Assembly: GCA_964509545.1 (NCBI GenBank)
Contig: CAZDXQ010000001.1
Span: forward strand, 248,001 to 312,000
Direction: 5' to 3'
Origin: JADJWR01 sp964509545
Lineage (GTDB): Bacteria > Pseudomonadota > Gammaproteobacteria > Burkholderiales > Burkholderiaceae_F
DNA length: 64,000 nt
Shown here: piece by piece, positions 10,343-20,065 of the stretch
Position numbering within the stretch: position 1 is the first letter of the stretch
Layout: each line of letters starts with the position of its first letter
The notes under the pieces: model-generated
Told to the model about the DNA's origin: nothing
What the model saw: the letters and a program-made list of their open reading frames with translations, nothing else
Database searches by the model: none
Made by a program: the position numbers and the translations under genes

Positions 10343-10739
10343 GACTCCTCCTGGCGTTTCGATGGCGGCGGCAAGCATAGATGAGAAAAGCTTCGCGGCC
10401 GGGCCGGCGGTAAACCCGGCACGCAACGCATGCCGCCAAGCCAAGTGATCACCTCAGAGCAGTCTTCGCACGCACAGGCGCGGCGACCTGGGCCGGACAG
10501 TGCGCGCGGCGGCGGCCGAGCAGGCCTCGCGTTCGCGCGCGCGGCCTCGGATGTTGCGCCGAGAAGTCCTGGCGGATGCCTCGCACCTGCTTTCATCGGA
10601 CAGTACGTATCTGTTGCGCAGGCCCGTGGCGGCCGGCGCGGCAAAACGGCGCGGGACCTCCGGCGACGAACCACCGCGCTCCGCCTGCCAGCCGCCCGCC
10701 TCTCGGCACGGCGCTGCCGCGGCGGCTTCATGGATCGGT
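10343..10739. other. Intergenic stretch upstream of the peptide operon
   Basis: This 397-base gap holds the AGGAGGAG ribosome site of the binding-protein gene at its left end. Frames through it look like chance GC-rich ORFs without recognisable domains. An eight-base palindrome GTGATCAC lies near 10444-10451. No convincing sigma-70 promoter was found although one must lie here for the leftward operon. Confidence 0.5.
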
Positions 10740-11303
10740 TCAGAGCCGTTCGCCGGCCACCAGCGTCAGCACGCCGAGCACAACGAACAGCGCCGCCGCG
10801 ATCCAGCGCATCCATTTCATGTTGATCCGCTGCGCCAGCGCCTCGCCCAGCCACACCGCCGGCGCGTTGGCGACCAGCATGCCGACGGTGGTGCCCATCA
10901 CCACGGCGGCCAGCGCGTCGAAGCGCGCCGCCAGCGCCACCGTTGCCAGCTGCGTCTTGTCGCCCATCTCGACCCAGAAGAATGCGACCAGCGTGGTCAG
11001 GAAGGCGCTGCGCGCGGAATATTCGCGTTCACCGTCGAGCGTGTCGGGCTTCAGCGCCCACAGGCCGAAGACGAAGAACGAAATGGCGACGATCCACTTC
11101 AACGTCGCCGGCGAAACCAGCGTCGCCAGCCAGGCGCCGGCCCAGCCGGCCAGGAAGTGATTGGCCAGCGTGGCGGCCAAGATGCCGCTGATGATTGGCC
11201 AGGGGCGCTTGAGCTTCGCCGCCAGCACGAACGACAGCAGCTGCGTCTTGTCGCCCATCTCGGCCAGCGCCACCAGCACCGTGGAGACGACGAGGGCCTC
11301 CAT
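10740..11303 (-). CDS. TMEM165/GDT1 (UPF0016) family cation exporter
   Basis: This 187-residue membrane protein has the twofold internal repeat of the GDT1 family, with the metal-binding signature EMGDKTQ in each half (about residues 15-21 and 112-118) and about six transmembrane helices. Characterised bacterial members export Mn2+; eukaryotic ones move Mn2+/Ca2+ against H+. ATG at 11303 begins MEALVVSTVLVALAEMGDKTQ. The upstream 387 bases were examined for the yybP-ykoY manganese riboswitch core and it was not recognised. Confidence 0.92.
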   Translation of the reverse strand: MEALVVSTVLVALAEMGDKTQLLSFVLAAKLKRPWPIISGILAATLANHFLAGWAGAWLATLVSPATLKWIVAISFFVFGLWALKPDTLDGEREYSARSAFLTTLVAFFWVEMGDKTQLATVALAARFDALAAVVMGTTVGMLVANAPAVWLGEALAQRINMKWMRWIAAALFVVLGVLTLVAGERL

Positions 11304-11346
11304 CAGGCGCCTTGCCCAGGCGACCGGGCCGCGCCGGCGCGTCGCA

Positions 11347-11547
11347 TCAACATTGCGATCCGCGCCCGCCGCGCTGCAATGGCGTCAACAAGGTGGCCCA
11401 CGGCACGACCGTCGCCGCGCCCGGGAGCAACGCCATGATCGCCTTCGGCGCGCCAAGGCCAGAGGCCATCGGCGTCCACGTCGAGGCGCCGGCCGGCATG
11501 GGAACGACGACGCAGAACACCGCCAGCGCGATAAGTCGCGGCAGCAC
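11347..11547 (-). CDS. Possible small exported protein
   Basis: A 66-codon frame starts with GTG at 11547, eight bases after a GAGG ribosome-like site, and encodes VLPRLIALAVFCVVVPMPAG followed by a neutral tail with a second hydrophobic stretch (IMALLPGAATVVPWATLL). The first segment looks like a signal peptide. It ends 43 bases before the GDT1-type exporter on the same strand. No family is recognised and the frame could be chance, since GC-rich DNA has many open frames. Confidence 0.28.
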   Translation of the reverse strand: MLPRLIALAVFCVVVPMPAGASTWTPMASGLGAPKAIMALLPGAATVVPWATLLTPLQRGGRGSQC

Positions 11548-11690
11548 AGCGTGAACCTCATTGCCGTCAAGAACGATGCGCGGCACCGGCCGAACTCCGG
11601 TTCGAAGCGGCCCGCATTGTCGCCGATCGATCTTCGCACCGTCGTTCGTGCAAGGCTTTGCGATACTGCGCGGCCCCATCGACACGACGC

Positions 11691-13160
11691 ATGAGTCCAT
11701 CCTCCCGATCGGCGACCTGCGCCACGCCCTGCGCGCTGGTCTTCGGCGCCAGCGGCTACATCGGCACCCATCTCGTGCCGCGTCTGGTGCGGGAAGGCTG
11801 GCGCGTGCGCGCCGCGGCGCGCAACCTCAAGGTGCTGCAGGCGCGCTGCGACGATCCGGCCTGGCGTGCGGTCGACCGGGTCGCCGCCGATGCGCTACAG
11901 CCGGAATCGCTGGCGGCGGCGCTGGCCGGCATCGACGTCGCCTACTACCTCGTGCACTCGATGGCCGCCGGCCGCGACTTCGGCCGCCTCGACCTCGCGG
12001 CGGCGGAAAACTTCGCCCGCGCCGCGGCCGCCGCCGGGGTCCGGCGCATCGTCTATCTCGGCGGCCTGGTGCCGAAAGGCGCCGACTCGGAGCACCTCGT
12101 CTCGCGCAAGGAAACGGGCGAGCGCCTGCGCGAAGGCCCGGTGCCGGTCATCGAGATCCGCGCCGGCATCATCGTCGGACCCGGCTCGGCCGCCTACGAG
12201 GTGATGCGCGACCTCGTCTACAACCTGCCTGTGATGGTCACGCCGCGCTGGGTGCAGTCGAAGTCGAGCCCGATCGCGCTGGCCAATCTGCTCGAATATC
12301 TGGTCCGCGTGGCACTGCTGCCGCAGGCCGAAGGCGGCATCTTCGATGCCGGCGGGCCGGAGTACATGAGTTACGAAGCGATGATGCGGGCCTTCGGCGA
12401 GGTCATCGGCAGGCGCCCGCGCATCCTGCCGGTGCCGGTGCTGACGCCGCAGCTGTCGAGTTACTGGCTGGCGCTGGTCACGACCGTGCCGGCCAATATC
12501 GCTCGCGCGCTGATCGGCGGCCTGAAGCACGACATCCCGGCTGACGATGCAAGGCTGCGCGTGCTGGTGCCACAGCGGCTGCTGACCTTCAGGGAGGCGG
12601 TCGCCGCGGCGCTCGAGGCGGAACGGGCGCACACGGTGGCGGCGCGCTGGACCGAGGGCGCGCTGATGTTCCGCGGCGGCCGCCACGACTACGCCTTCTA
12701 CGCCAAGCGCGCCGCGGGCAGCGCCGTGGCACGGGCAGCGCCCGAAGCAGTCTGGAAGATCGTCACGCAGCTGGGCGGCGAGATCGGCTACTTCTACGCC
12801 GCGCCGCTATGGAGGATCCGCGCCTGGATCGATTGGCTGGCCGGCGGACCCGGACTCACGACCGGTCGCCGCCATCCGACCGAGCTGCGCGTCGGCGACA
12901 CCATCGACTACTGGACCGTGATGGCGCTCGAACCCGAGAGGCGGCTGACGCTCGACTTCGGCATGCGCTGCCCCGGCGCCGGCGTGCTCGAGTTCGAGAT
13001 CGAGCCGCTCGACGCCGAACGCACGCGGGTGACCGTCACTGCCTACTGGCACCCGAAAGGCGCCTGGGGGCTGCTGTACTGGTACGCGCTGGTGCCGGCG
13101 CACCTTTTCATCTTCAAGGGCATGACGCGGGAGATCGCGCGGCGAGCGGAGCGCGGTTAG
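11691..13160 (+). CDS. NAD(P)-binding SDR fused to DUF2867
   Basis: This 489-residue protein has an N-terminal Rossmann domain of the atypical SDR type (ALVFGASGYIGTHLVPRL, about residues 16-33; YYLVHSM and RIVYLGGLVPKG further on) up to about residue 300, then a DUF2867 domain (about 325-485) with the typical FFRGG-like start and YWHPKGAWGLLYWYALVPAHLFIFKGM end. ATG 11691 is used; an upstream ATG at 11658 would add 11 unrelated residues. The biological substrate is unknown. It is convergent with the exonuclease gene, 27 bases away. Confidence 0.85.
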   Translation: MSPSSRSATCATPCALVFGASGYIGTHLVPRLVREGWRVRAAARNLKVLQARCDDPAWRAVDRVAADALQPESLAAALAGIDVAYYLVHSMAAGRDFGRLDLAAAENFARAAAAAGVRRIVYLGGLVPKGADSEHLVSRKETGERLREGPVPVIEIRAGIIVGPGSAAYEVMRDLVYNLPVMVTPRWVQSKSSPIALANLLEYLVRVALLPQAEGGIFDAGGPEYMSYEAMMRAFGEVIGRRPRILPVPVLTPQLSSYWLALVTTVPANIARALIGGLKHDIPADDARLRVLVPQRLLTFREAVAAALEAERAHTVAARWTEGALMFRGGRHDYAFYAKRAAGSAVARAAPEAVWKIVTQLGGEIGYFYAAPLWRIRAWIDWLAGGPGLTTGRRHPTELRVGDTIDYWTVMALEPERRLTLDFGMRCPGAGVLEFEIEPLDAERTRVTVTAYWHPKGAWGLLYWYALVPAHLFIFKGMTREIARRAERG

Positions 13161-13187
13161 TCCCGGTCCGGGCGCCGCGGCCGGCGG

Positions 13188-14615
13188 TCAGGACGGCGCC
13201 AGCTCCACCAGCGCCAGCGCGTTGGCCGAGCGCAGGGCCTTGTGCGCGATGCGGTAGACGTCGGCATCGAACACGCGCGCGCCGCCGGCGGCAAGCTGCG
13301 CCGCCGCCTCGTGCGTCCTCACCGTGCCCAGCCAGCACCAGTGGTCGAAAACGTGCAGTTCCTCGGCCAGGCCCGCATCGTCGCGCTCGATCAGCGCCAC
13401 CGCCCCGGCATACGGCCAGGCCGGCACGCGGCGCGATTCGAGCGCCTCGCGCAGGCGCAATGCATGGACCTCGGGCGGCTCGGCGCCGGTGCAGGCGCCG
13501 CGGCAGCGGCGGATCTGGAAGTTGAAGCACGGCGCCTCCGGTGCGAAGCGGCGCGCCCGACCTTCGAGCCGCATCGTCTTCAGGCACAGACCGTGCTCAG
13601 CGGCGAGCTGCTGCAGGAAGTGGCGCGCGCTCGATCGCGAGGAAAACGGGCCGTAGTGCTCGTGCAGCCGCGCCAGCGGCACCGCGGCCGCCGGCACGAA
13701 GCGCGGCCGCGCCTGGCTGTCGAGCGTGAAGAACGCCTGGTTGCGCTTGCGGCGAAGGGCGATGTTTTGCGCCGGCAGCCGCGTCTTGACCAGTTCGGCC
13801 TCGCGCAGCAGCGCGCCGATCTCGCCGGCCGTCCGTTCCCACTCGATGCGCTGCACTTCCTGCGACAGGCGCAGGTCGGCCGCCGAGGCATGGTCGTTGC
13901 TGAAGTGATCGAGCACGCGCGCCTTCAGGTCGACGCTCTTGCCGATGTAGATCGGGTGCGCGTTGGCACCGTAGAACGCATACACGCCGGGCGCGTGCGG
14001 GATCTGCTCCAGCTGCTGCGGCGGCAGCGCCGGCGGCATGCTCGGCCGCGACAGCAGGCGCTCGACGGCAGCCTGCAGTTGCGCGTCGCCGTGGCGCTGG
14101 CGCAGCCGCTGCAGCAGCCGCCACAGCACGCGCGCGTCGCCCAGCGCCCGGTGCCGCTGTTCGCCGTCCAGGCCGAAGCGCTCGACGATCGCATCGAGCG
14201 AGTGCGGGCCTCGGTCCGGATAAAGATGGCGCGACAGGCGTACCGTGCACAGCGTGGCGGCGCGCCAGTTGTAGCCGGCGCGGGCGAATTCCGCCTTCAG
14301 GAAGCCGTAGTCGAAGCGGGCGTTGTGGGCGACGAAGATCGCGTCGGCCAGGCGGTCGTACAGCGCGTCGGCCAGTTCGGCAAAGCGCGGCGCGGCGCGC
14401 ACCATCTCGTTGGTGATGCCGGTCAGCCACTGGATCTCGGCCGGTATCGGCATCTCCGGATTGACCAGCGACGACCACTCGGTCACGCGCTGCGCCTCGC
14501 CGTCGGTGTCCACGGTAACGATGCCGACCTCGGTTACCCGCTCGCGCGCAGGCGAGGACCCCGTGGTTTCCACATCGACAAACACCCAGCGCCGGTCGGC
14601 GAACGCCCCGAACAT
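13188..14615 (-). CDS. Fusion of DnaQ-type 3'-5' exonuclease and GIY-YIG (UvrC/Cho-like) nuclease
   Basis: This 475-residue protein joins two nuclease modules. Residues 1-175 are a DEDDh exonuclease like DNA polymerase III epsilon: FVDVETTG, HNARFDYGFL and HRALGDAR carry the acidic and His residues. Residues about 200-290 are a GIY-YIG domain (GVYAFYGANAHPIYIGKSVDLKARVLDHF, then a Glu in EAELVKTRLP). The rest resembles the Cho/UvrC middle region with a Cys cluster CFNFQIRRCRGAC. Such fusions are taken to act in nucleotide excision repair as an alternative to UvrC. ATG 14615 was chosen because homologous sequence starts right there (FGAFADRRWVFVDVETTG). Confidence 0.9.
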   Translation of the reverse strand: MFGAFADRRWVFVDVETTGSSPARERVTEVGIVTVDTDGEAQRVTEWSSLVNPEMPIPAEIQWLTGITNEMVRAAPRFAELADALYDRLADAIFVAHNARFDYGFLKAEFARAGYNWRAATLCTVRLSRHLYPDRGPHSLDAIVERFGLDGEQRHRALGDARVLWRLLQRLRQRHGDAQLQAAVERLLSRPSMPPALPPQQLEQIPHAPGVYAFYGANAHPIYIGKSVDLKARVLDHFSNDHASAADLRLSQEVQRIEWERTAGEIGALLREAELVKTRLPAQNIALRRKRNQAFFTLDSQARPRFVPAAAVPLARLHEHYGPFSSRSSARHFLQQLAAEHGLCLKTMRLEGRARRFAPEAPCFNFQIRRCRGACTGAEPPEVHALRLREALESRRVPAWPYAGAVALIERDDAGLAEELHVFDHWCWLGTVRTHEAAAQLAAGGARVFDADVYRIAHKALRSANALALVELAPS

Positions 14616-14707
14616 GGTTGCGAGTGTAGTGATTGTGCCTGCCGCGTCGCGCAGGCTCGCGGTGCATACTTGAGCGGTCGGGAAGAACGAAACCTCAGGA
14701 GACGCCG

Positions 14708-17700
14708 ATGAACAAGCCGACGACGGCCGCGCAGGACGAACGCCTGGCGGCCGCGGTGGTCCAGGCACAGCAGAAAGTCGCCGCTGGCGAACGCGCGCTG
14801 ATCGAAGTCTTCGTGCGCGAGTACTACCGCCAGCTCGATCCGGACGATCTGGCCGCGCGCAGTCCGGAGGATCTCGCCGGCGCGGCGCTGTCGCACTGGG
14901 AACTCGGCCGCGTGCGCACGGCCGGCTCGGCAAAGGTGCGCGTGTTCTCGCCAAGCGCCGCCGAGCACGGCTGGGCGGTGCGACACACGGTGATCGAGGT
15001 GGTCAACGACGACATGCCGTTCCTCGTCGACTCGGCGACGATGGAGGCCAATCGCCAGGGGCTGACGCAGCACATGCGCGTGCACCCGGTCTACGCGGTC
15101 GAGCGCGACGGCGAAGGCAGGCTGATCCGACTGTGGCCGCGCAGCGAAAAGCCCGACGCCGCGCTCGAATCGTGGATGCACATCGAGGTCGATCGCCTGG
15201 TCGAGGCCGAGGCCCGGGCGCGCCTGGCCGAAGGCATCGAGCGCACGCTCGGAGACGTGCGCGCGACGACCGAGGACTGGAAGAAGATGCTGGCGCGGCT
15301 GATCGAGGTGGCCGCCGAACTGGACGCGCGCGTGCCCGATGCGGCACGCGGCGAACTGGCCGAAAGCCGGGCCTTCCTCGAGTGGCTGGCCGCCGGTAAC
15401 TTCCTGCTGCTCGGCTACCGCTGCCACGACCTGGTCGTCGAGAACGGCGAGGACGCGCTGAAGCTCATCGCCGGCAGCGGCCTGGGCGTGCTGCGCGAAT
15501 CGGGCGCGGAGAAGATCTCCGGCAGCTTTGCCGCGCTGCCAAAGCAGGCGCGGGCGCTGGCCCATGCGCCGACGCCGCTGGTCATCATGACCAAGGCCAA
15601 CGCGCGCGCCACCGTGCACCGGCCCGGCTACGTCGACTACATCGGCGTCAAGCGCTTTTCGGCTGAAGGCAAGGTGATCGGCGAGCATCGCTTCCTCGGC
15701 CTGCTTACCTCCACCGCCTACAGCGCGCGCGTGGCCGAGATCCCGCTGCTGCGCGGCAAGGTCTCGGCCGTGATCGCGCGCGCCGGGCTGGCGCCGAACA
15801 GCCATCTGGGCAAGGCGCTGGTGCAGATCCTCGAAACCTACCCGCGCGACGAACTGTTCCAGATCGGCCTGGAGGAACTGTACGAGACCGCGCTCGGCAT
15901 CCTGCGCCTGGGCGAGCGGCAGCGGCTGCGCCTGTTCATCCGTCGCGACCCCTTCGAGCGCTTCGTCACCTGCCTGATCTATGTGCCGCGCGAGAACTAC
16001 GGCACCGACCTGCGCATCAAGTTCCAGGACATCCTGATGAACGCGTTCGCCGGCACCAGCAACGAGTTCGACGTGCTGCTGACCGACGACATCCTGGCGC
16101 GCATCCTTTTTACCGTGCGCACGACGCCCGGCATGGTGCCGGCGGTGGATCGACGCGAACTGGAGTCGCGCCTGGCCGCGGCCGCACGCCGCTGGGACGA
16201 CGAACTTTGCGAGGCGCTGGTCGAGTCCGAGGGCGAGGGCCGCGGCATGCAGCTGTACAAGCGCTGGCAGCGCGTCTTCGCCAGCGGCTATCGCGAGCGC
16301 ACGGCGCCGCGGGCGGCGGTCGCTGACATCCGCAAGCTGGAAGCACTCGGCCCCGGCCAGACCGGCGTCAAGCTGTACCGGCCGCTCGGCGCACCGGCCG
16401 GCACGCTCGGCTTCAAGCTGTACCGCGCCGGCGAGCCGGTCGCGCTGTCCGACAGCCTGCCGATGCTGGAGCGCATGGGCGTGCGCGTGCTCACCGAGCA
16501 TCCGGCGCAGGTGCAGCCCGCCGACGGCGGGCCGATGTGGATCCACGACTTCGAACTGCTGGCGCTGTCGACCGACGAGTTCGAGGTCGACACGGTCAAG
16601 CCGCTGTTCGAAGATGCCTTTCTGCGCGTTTTCGACGGCCGCGTCGAGAACGACGAATTCAACCGACTGGTGCTGCGCGCGGCCCTGGCCGCCGACGAGG
16701 TCGTGGTGCTGCGCGCTTACGCCAAGTACCTGCGTCAGATCGGCTTTGCGCTGACACCGGCGTTCATCGAGGGCACGTTCAACGCCCATCCGCGCCTCGC
16801 CCGCATGCTGGTGCAACTGTTCCGCCGCCGATTCGAGCCGGACGAGAGCCTGACAGCCGAGCAGCGCGCTGCCGCCTGCGGCGAAGCCGTGCGCCAGATC
16901 CAGCACATGCTCGAGAGCGTCGAAAACCTCAATGAGGACCGCGTGCTGCGACAGTATCTGGCGCTGATCCAGGCGACCACGAGGACCAATTTCTGGCGCG
17001 TCAACGACAAGGGTGAGCGGCGCAGCTTCCTGTCGTTCAAGTTCGACCCGAGCAAGGTGCCGGGGCTGCCCGAACCGAAGCCGATGTTCGAGATCTTCGT
17101 TTATTCGTCGCGCTTCGAGGGTGTGCATCTGCGCGGAGGCCGAGTCGCGCGCGGCGGGCTGCGCTGGTCCGACCGGCACGAGGACTTCCGCACCGAAGTG
17201 CTGGGCCTGGTCAAGGCGCAGATGGTCAAGAACACGGTGATCGTGCCGGTCGGCTCCAAGGGCGGCTTCGTGCTGAAGAAAGCGCCGCCGGCCGCCGACC
17301 GCGAGGCCTATCTGAAGGAGGGCGTGGCCTGCTATCAGGATTACCTGCGCGGCCTGCTCGACCTGACCGACAACCTGGTCGGAGGCAAGGTGGCGCCGCC
17401 GCCGAACGTGGTCCGCCACGACCCCGACGATCCGTATCTGGTGGTGGCCGCCGACAAGGGCACGGCCACGTTCTCCGACTATGCCAACGCGATCAGCGCC
17501 GAATACGGCCACTGGCTCGGCGACGCCTTCGCCTCCGGCGGCAGCGCCGGCTACGACCACAAGGGCATGGGCATCACCGCCCGCGGCGCGTGGGAGAGCG
17601 TCAAGCGCCATTTTCGCGAGATGGGCGTCAACACGCAGACGACCGACTTCGTCTGCGTGGGCATCGGCGACATGTCGGGCGACGTTTTCGGCAACGGCAT

Positions 17701-19546
17701 GCTGCTGTCGAAGCACATCAAGCTGGTGGCCGCCTTCGACCACCGCCACGTCTTCCTCGACCCGAACCCGGATCCGGCAAGGAGCTGGGACGAGCGCAAG
17801 CGGCTGTTCGACCTGCCGCGCTCGTCGTGGGCCGACTACGACCCGGCGCTGATCTCCGAGGGCGGCGGCGTCTGGCCGCGCTCGGCGAAATCGATCACGG
17901 TGTCGCCGCAGGCCGCGGCGCGTCTGGGCATCGAAGCCGGGACGATGCCGCCGAACGACCTGATCAGCGCCATCCTCAAGGCGCCGGTCGACCTGCTTTA
18001 CAACGGCGGCATCGGCACCTACGTGAAGAGCGGCGCCGAATCGAATGCCGATGTCGGCGATCGCGCCAACGACGCGATCCGCGTCAACGGCCGCCAGCTG
18101 CGCTGCAAGGTCGTCGCCGAAGGCGGCAATCTCGGCTTTACGCAGCTCGGCCGGATCGAGTACGCGATGCAGGGCTGCAGCGGCATCGGCGGCCGCATCT
18201 ATACCGACGCCATCGACAACTCGGCCGGCGTCGATACCTCCGACCACGAGGTCAACATCAAGATTCTGCTCGGCCTGGTGATCGCCGAGGGCGAGATGAC
18301 CGAGAAGCAGCGCAACAAGCTGCTGGCGGAAATGACCGACGAAGTCGCCGCGCTGGTGCTGCGCGACAACTACTACCAGACGCAGGCGCTGAGCCTGACC
18401 CGGCGGCTGGCGCGGCCGCTGCTCGAGCAGCAGGCGCGCTTCATGCGCTTCCTCGAGAAGGCGGGCCGGCTGAACCGGGCGCTCGAGTTCCTGCCCAGCG
18501 ACGAGACGATCGCCGAGCGGCGCGAACAGGGCATCGGCCTGACCACGCCGGAATCGGCGGTGCTGCTCGCCTATTCGAAGCTGTGGCTGTTCGACGAACT
18601 GCTGGCCTCCGACCTGCCCGAGGATCCATGGGTGGGCACGGCGCTGGCGCGCTATTTCCCGTCGCTGCTGCGCGAACGCTATGCGTCGTACATGGAGCGC
18701 CATCCGCTGAAGCGCGAGATCGTCGCCACGCACGTGCTCAATAGCATGGTCAACCGCGTCGGCGCCACTTTCGTGCATCGGCTGGCCGAGAACACGGGGG
18801 CGCCGCCGGCGCAGGTCGTACGCGCCTACCTGCTGGCGCGCGAGAGCTTCTCGCACCGCCAAGCGCGCCGCTCGATCGAGGCGCTCGACAGCCTGGTGCC
18901 CGACGAGGTGCAGGCCGAGATGCTGATCGAACTGGCGCGCCTGACCGAACGGGCAACGACCTGGTTCCTGCGCTCGCGCCGGCTCACCGACCCGATGGCG
19001 GAAACGATCGCGCGCCTGCGTCCCGCCGCCGACGCGCTGCTGGCCTACATCGCCGCCGAGCCAGGCACGCCACGGCAGCGCAGGATGCAGTACGAGCTCT
19101 GGGTCACCGCCGGCGTGCCCGCCGAGGTCGCCTCACGGGCGGCCTCGGCCGAGGCGCAGTTCTCGACACTGGATGTGGCCGAGATCGCCGAGCAGTCGCG
19201 CCGCGGCTTCGAGGAGGTCGCCGGCGTGTACTTCGCCCTCGGCGATGCGCTCGGGCTCGACCGGCTGCGGGCGCAGATCGTGCAGCTGCCCGCCGAAGGC
19301 TACTGGCAGGTGCGCGCCAAGAACGCGCTGGGCGACGACCTCGCCGACCTGCAGCGCGAGTTCGCCGCGCAGGCCGTGCGGCTGCACGGCGGCGGCGACG
19401 CCGGCGCCGCCGTGGCGGCATGGGAGCAGGCCAACGCGCACGCGCTGGCCCGTGCCCGGCGACTGGTCGAAGAACTGGGGCAGGTGCGCATCATGGATCT
19501 GGCCACCGCCTCGGTGGCGCTGCGCGAGTTGCGAAACCTCGCCTGA
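14708..19546 (+). CDS. gdhB: NAD-specific glutamate dehydrogenase, 180-kDa type
   Basis: This 1,612-residue enzyme oxidatively deaminates glutamate to 2-oxoglutarate with NAD+, feeding amino-acid carbon into the TCA cycle. Length and order match the large bacterial GDH family: long N-terminal ACT-like regulatory part (about 1-700), catalytic core (about 730-1230) with GGLRWSDRHEDFRTEVLGLVKAQMVKN, the Lys-bearing VPVGSKGGFVLKK, CVGIGDMSGDVFGNGML and KVVAEGGNLGFTQLGR, then a helical C-terminus. ATG 14708 follows AGGAG by six bases. It is divergent from the exonuclease fusion, 92 bases away, and appears monocistronic. Confidence 0.96.
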   Translation: MNKPTTAAQDERLAAAVVQAQQKVAAGERALIEVFVREYYRQLDPDDLAARSPEDLAGAALSHWELGRVRTAGSAKVRVFSPSAAEHGWAVRHTVIEVVNDDMPFLVDSATMEANRQGLTQHMRVHPVYAVERDGEGRLIRLWPRSEKPDAALESWMHIEVDRLVEAEARARLAEGIERTLGDVRATTEDWKKMLARLIEVAAELDARVPDAARGELAESRAFLEWLAAGNFLLLGYRCHDLVVENGEDALKLIAGSGLGVLRESGAEKISGSFAALPKQARALAHAPTPLVIMTKANARATVHRPGYVDYIGVKRFSAEGKVIGEHRFLGLLTSTAYSARVAEIPLLRGKVSAVIARAGLAPNSHLGKALVQILETYPRDELFQIGLEELYETALGILRLGERQRLRLFIRRDPFERFVTCLIYVPRENYGTDLRIKFQDILMNAFAGTSNEFDVLLTDDILARILFTVRTTPGMVPAVDRRELESRLAAAARRWDDELCEALVESEGEGRGMQLYKRWQRVFASGYRERTAPRAAVADIRKLEALGPGQTGVKLYRPLGAPAGTLGFKLYRAGEPVALSDSLPMLERMGVRVLTEHPAQVQPADGGPMWIHDFELLALSTDEFEVDTVKPLFEDAFLRVFDGRVENDEFNRLVLRAALAADEVVVLRAYAKYLRQIGFALTPAFIEGTFNAHPRLARMLVQLFRRRFEPDESLTAEQRAAACGEAVRQIQHMLESVENLNEDRVLRQYLALIQATTRTNFWRVNDKGERRSFLSFKFDPSKVPGLPEPKPMFEIFVYSSRFEGVHLRGGRVARGGLRWSDRHEDFRTEVLGLVKAQMVKNTVIVPVGSKGGFVLKKAPPAADREAYLKEGVACYQDYLRGLLDLTDNLVGGKVAPPPNVVRHDPDDPYLVVAADKGTATFSDYANAISAEYGHWLGDAFASGGSAGYDHKGMGITARGAWESVKRHFREMGVNTQTTDFVCVGIGDMSGDVFGNGMLLSKHIKLVAAFDHRHVFLDPNPDPARSWDERKRLFDLPRSSWADYDPALISEGGGVWPRSAKSITVSPQAAARLGIEAGTMPPNDLISAILKAPVDLLYNGGIGTYVKSGAESNADVGDRANDAIRVNGRQLRCKVVAEGGNLGFTQLGRIEYAMQGCSGIGGRIYTDAIDNSAGVDTSDHEVNIKILLGLVIAEGEMTEKQRNKLLAEMTDEVAALVLRDNYYQTQALSLTRRLARPLLEQQARFMRFLEKAGRLNRALEFLPSDETIAERREQGIGLTTPESAVLLAYSKLWLFDELLASDLPEDPWVGTALARYFPSLLRERYASYMERHPLKREIVATHVLNSMVNRVGATFVHRLAENTGAPPAQVVRAYLLARESFSHRQARRSIEALDSLVPDEVQAEMLIELARLTERATTWFLRSRRLTDPMAETIARLRPAADALLAYIAAEPGTPRQRRMQYELWVTAGVPAEVASRAASAEAQFSTLDVAEIAEQSRRGFEEVAGVYFALGDALGLDRLRAQIVQLPAEGYWQVRAKNALGDDLADLQREFAAQAVRLHGGGDAGAAVAAWEQANAHALARARRLVEELGQVRIMDLATASVALRELRNLA

Positions 19547-19677
19547 GGCTCGGCAGGCGGCGCATCGACGCTCGCAAGCGCCGCTCGATGGTCCCGCTCG
19601 CGCCGCAGACCGGCTCCGCAGGCAGCGGCAAGATGCTGCGCCACGAACGGCGTGCCACCTGACGCTGGCTGCCGCCT

Positions 19678-20058
19678 GTGACGGCACCCCCGCGCGCGCT
19701 GCGCATCCGCCTGATCGACCGGCTGACGCCGGCGGCGGTGCTGCTGGTGTCGCGCGCGTGGATCCTGCGCGAGGTCGCCACAGTGGACGGCATCGACGAT
19801 GCGCAGCGCGCGCAGCTTGCCGATGAACTGCTCGGCTACGAACCCGAGCGCCGTTTCGGCCTGCGCAACAGCTTTATCGCCTGGCTGATCATGCTCGGCG
19901 GTGCGCTGCTGGCCCGCCTGATCGATGTGCCGCCGTGGATCGGCTTCGTTGCCGGGCTGCTGATCGTGCTGGCGCTGGCCCGCGAACTGGCCACGCGCGC
20001 GCTGCGCTGGAAACTCGGGCAGATGCTCGAGCCCCCGTCGCCGGGCGCCGAGCCCTGA
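19678..20058 (+). CDS. Small membrane protein of unknown function
   Basis: This 126-residue frame starts with GTG 19678. It has a soluble N-terminal half (RIRLIDRLTPAAVLLVSRAWILREVATVDGIDD) and two predicted helices (about residues 62-80 and 84-103: FIAWLIMLGGALLARLI and IGFVAGLLIVLALARELA). No family is recognised. It sits 131 bases after glutamate dehydrogenase on the same strand and is convergent with the ParB-like gene, seven bases away, which supports a real coding frame. Confidence 0.6.
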   Translation: MTAPPRALRIRLIDRLTPAAVLLVSRAWILREVATVDGIDDAQRAQLADELLGYEPERRFGLRNSFIAWLIMLGGALLARLIDVPPWIGFVAGLLIVLALARELATRALRWKLGQMLEPPSPGAEP

Positions 20059-20065
20059 GGTCAGG

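Noticed and set aside
11304..11690. Possible yybP-ykoY manganese riboswitch upstream of the GDT1-type exporter
   Set aside because: The conserved core sequence and paired loops were not recognisable on the minus strand.
14534..18862. A 1,442-codon open frame on the minus strand opposite glutamate dehydrogenase
   Set aside because: Its translation is a low-complexity His/Arg/Asp/Val/Ala string without domains, as expected from the antisense frame of a GC3-rich gene; the plus-strand gene is unmistakable.
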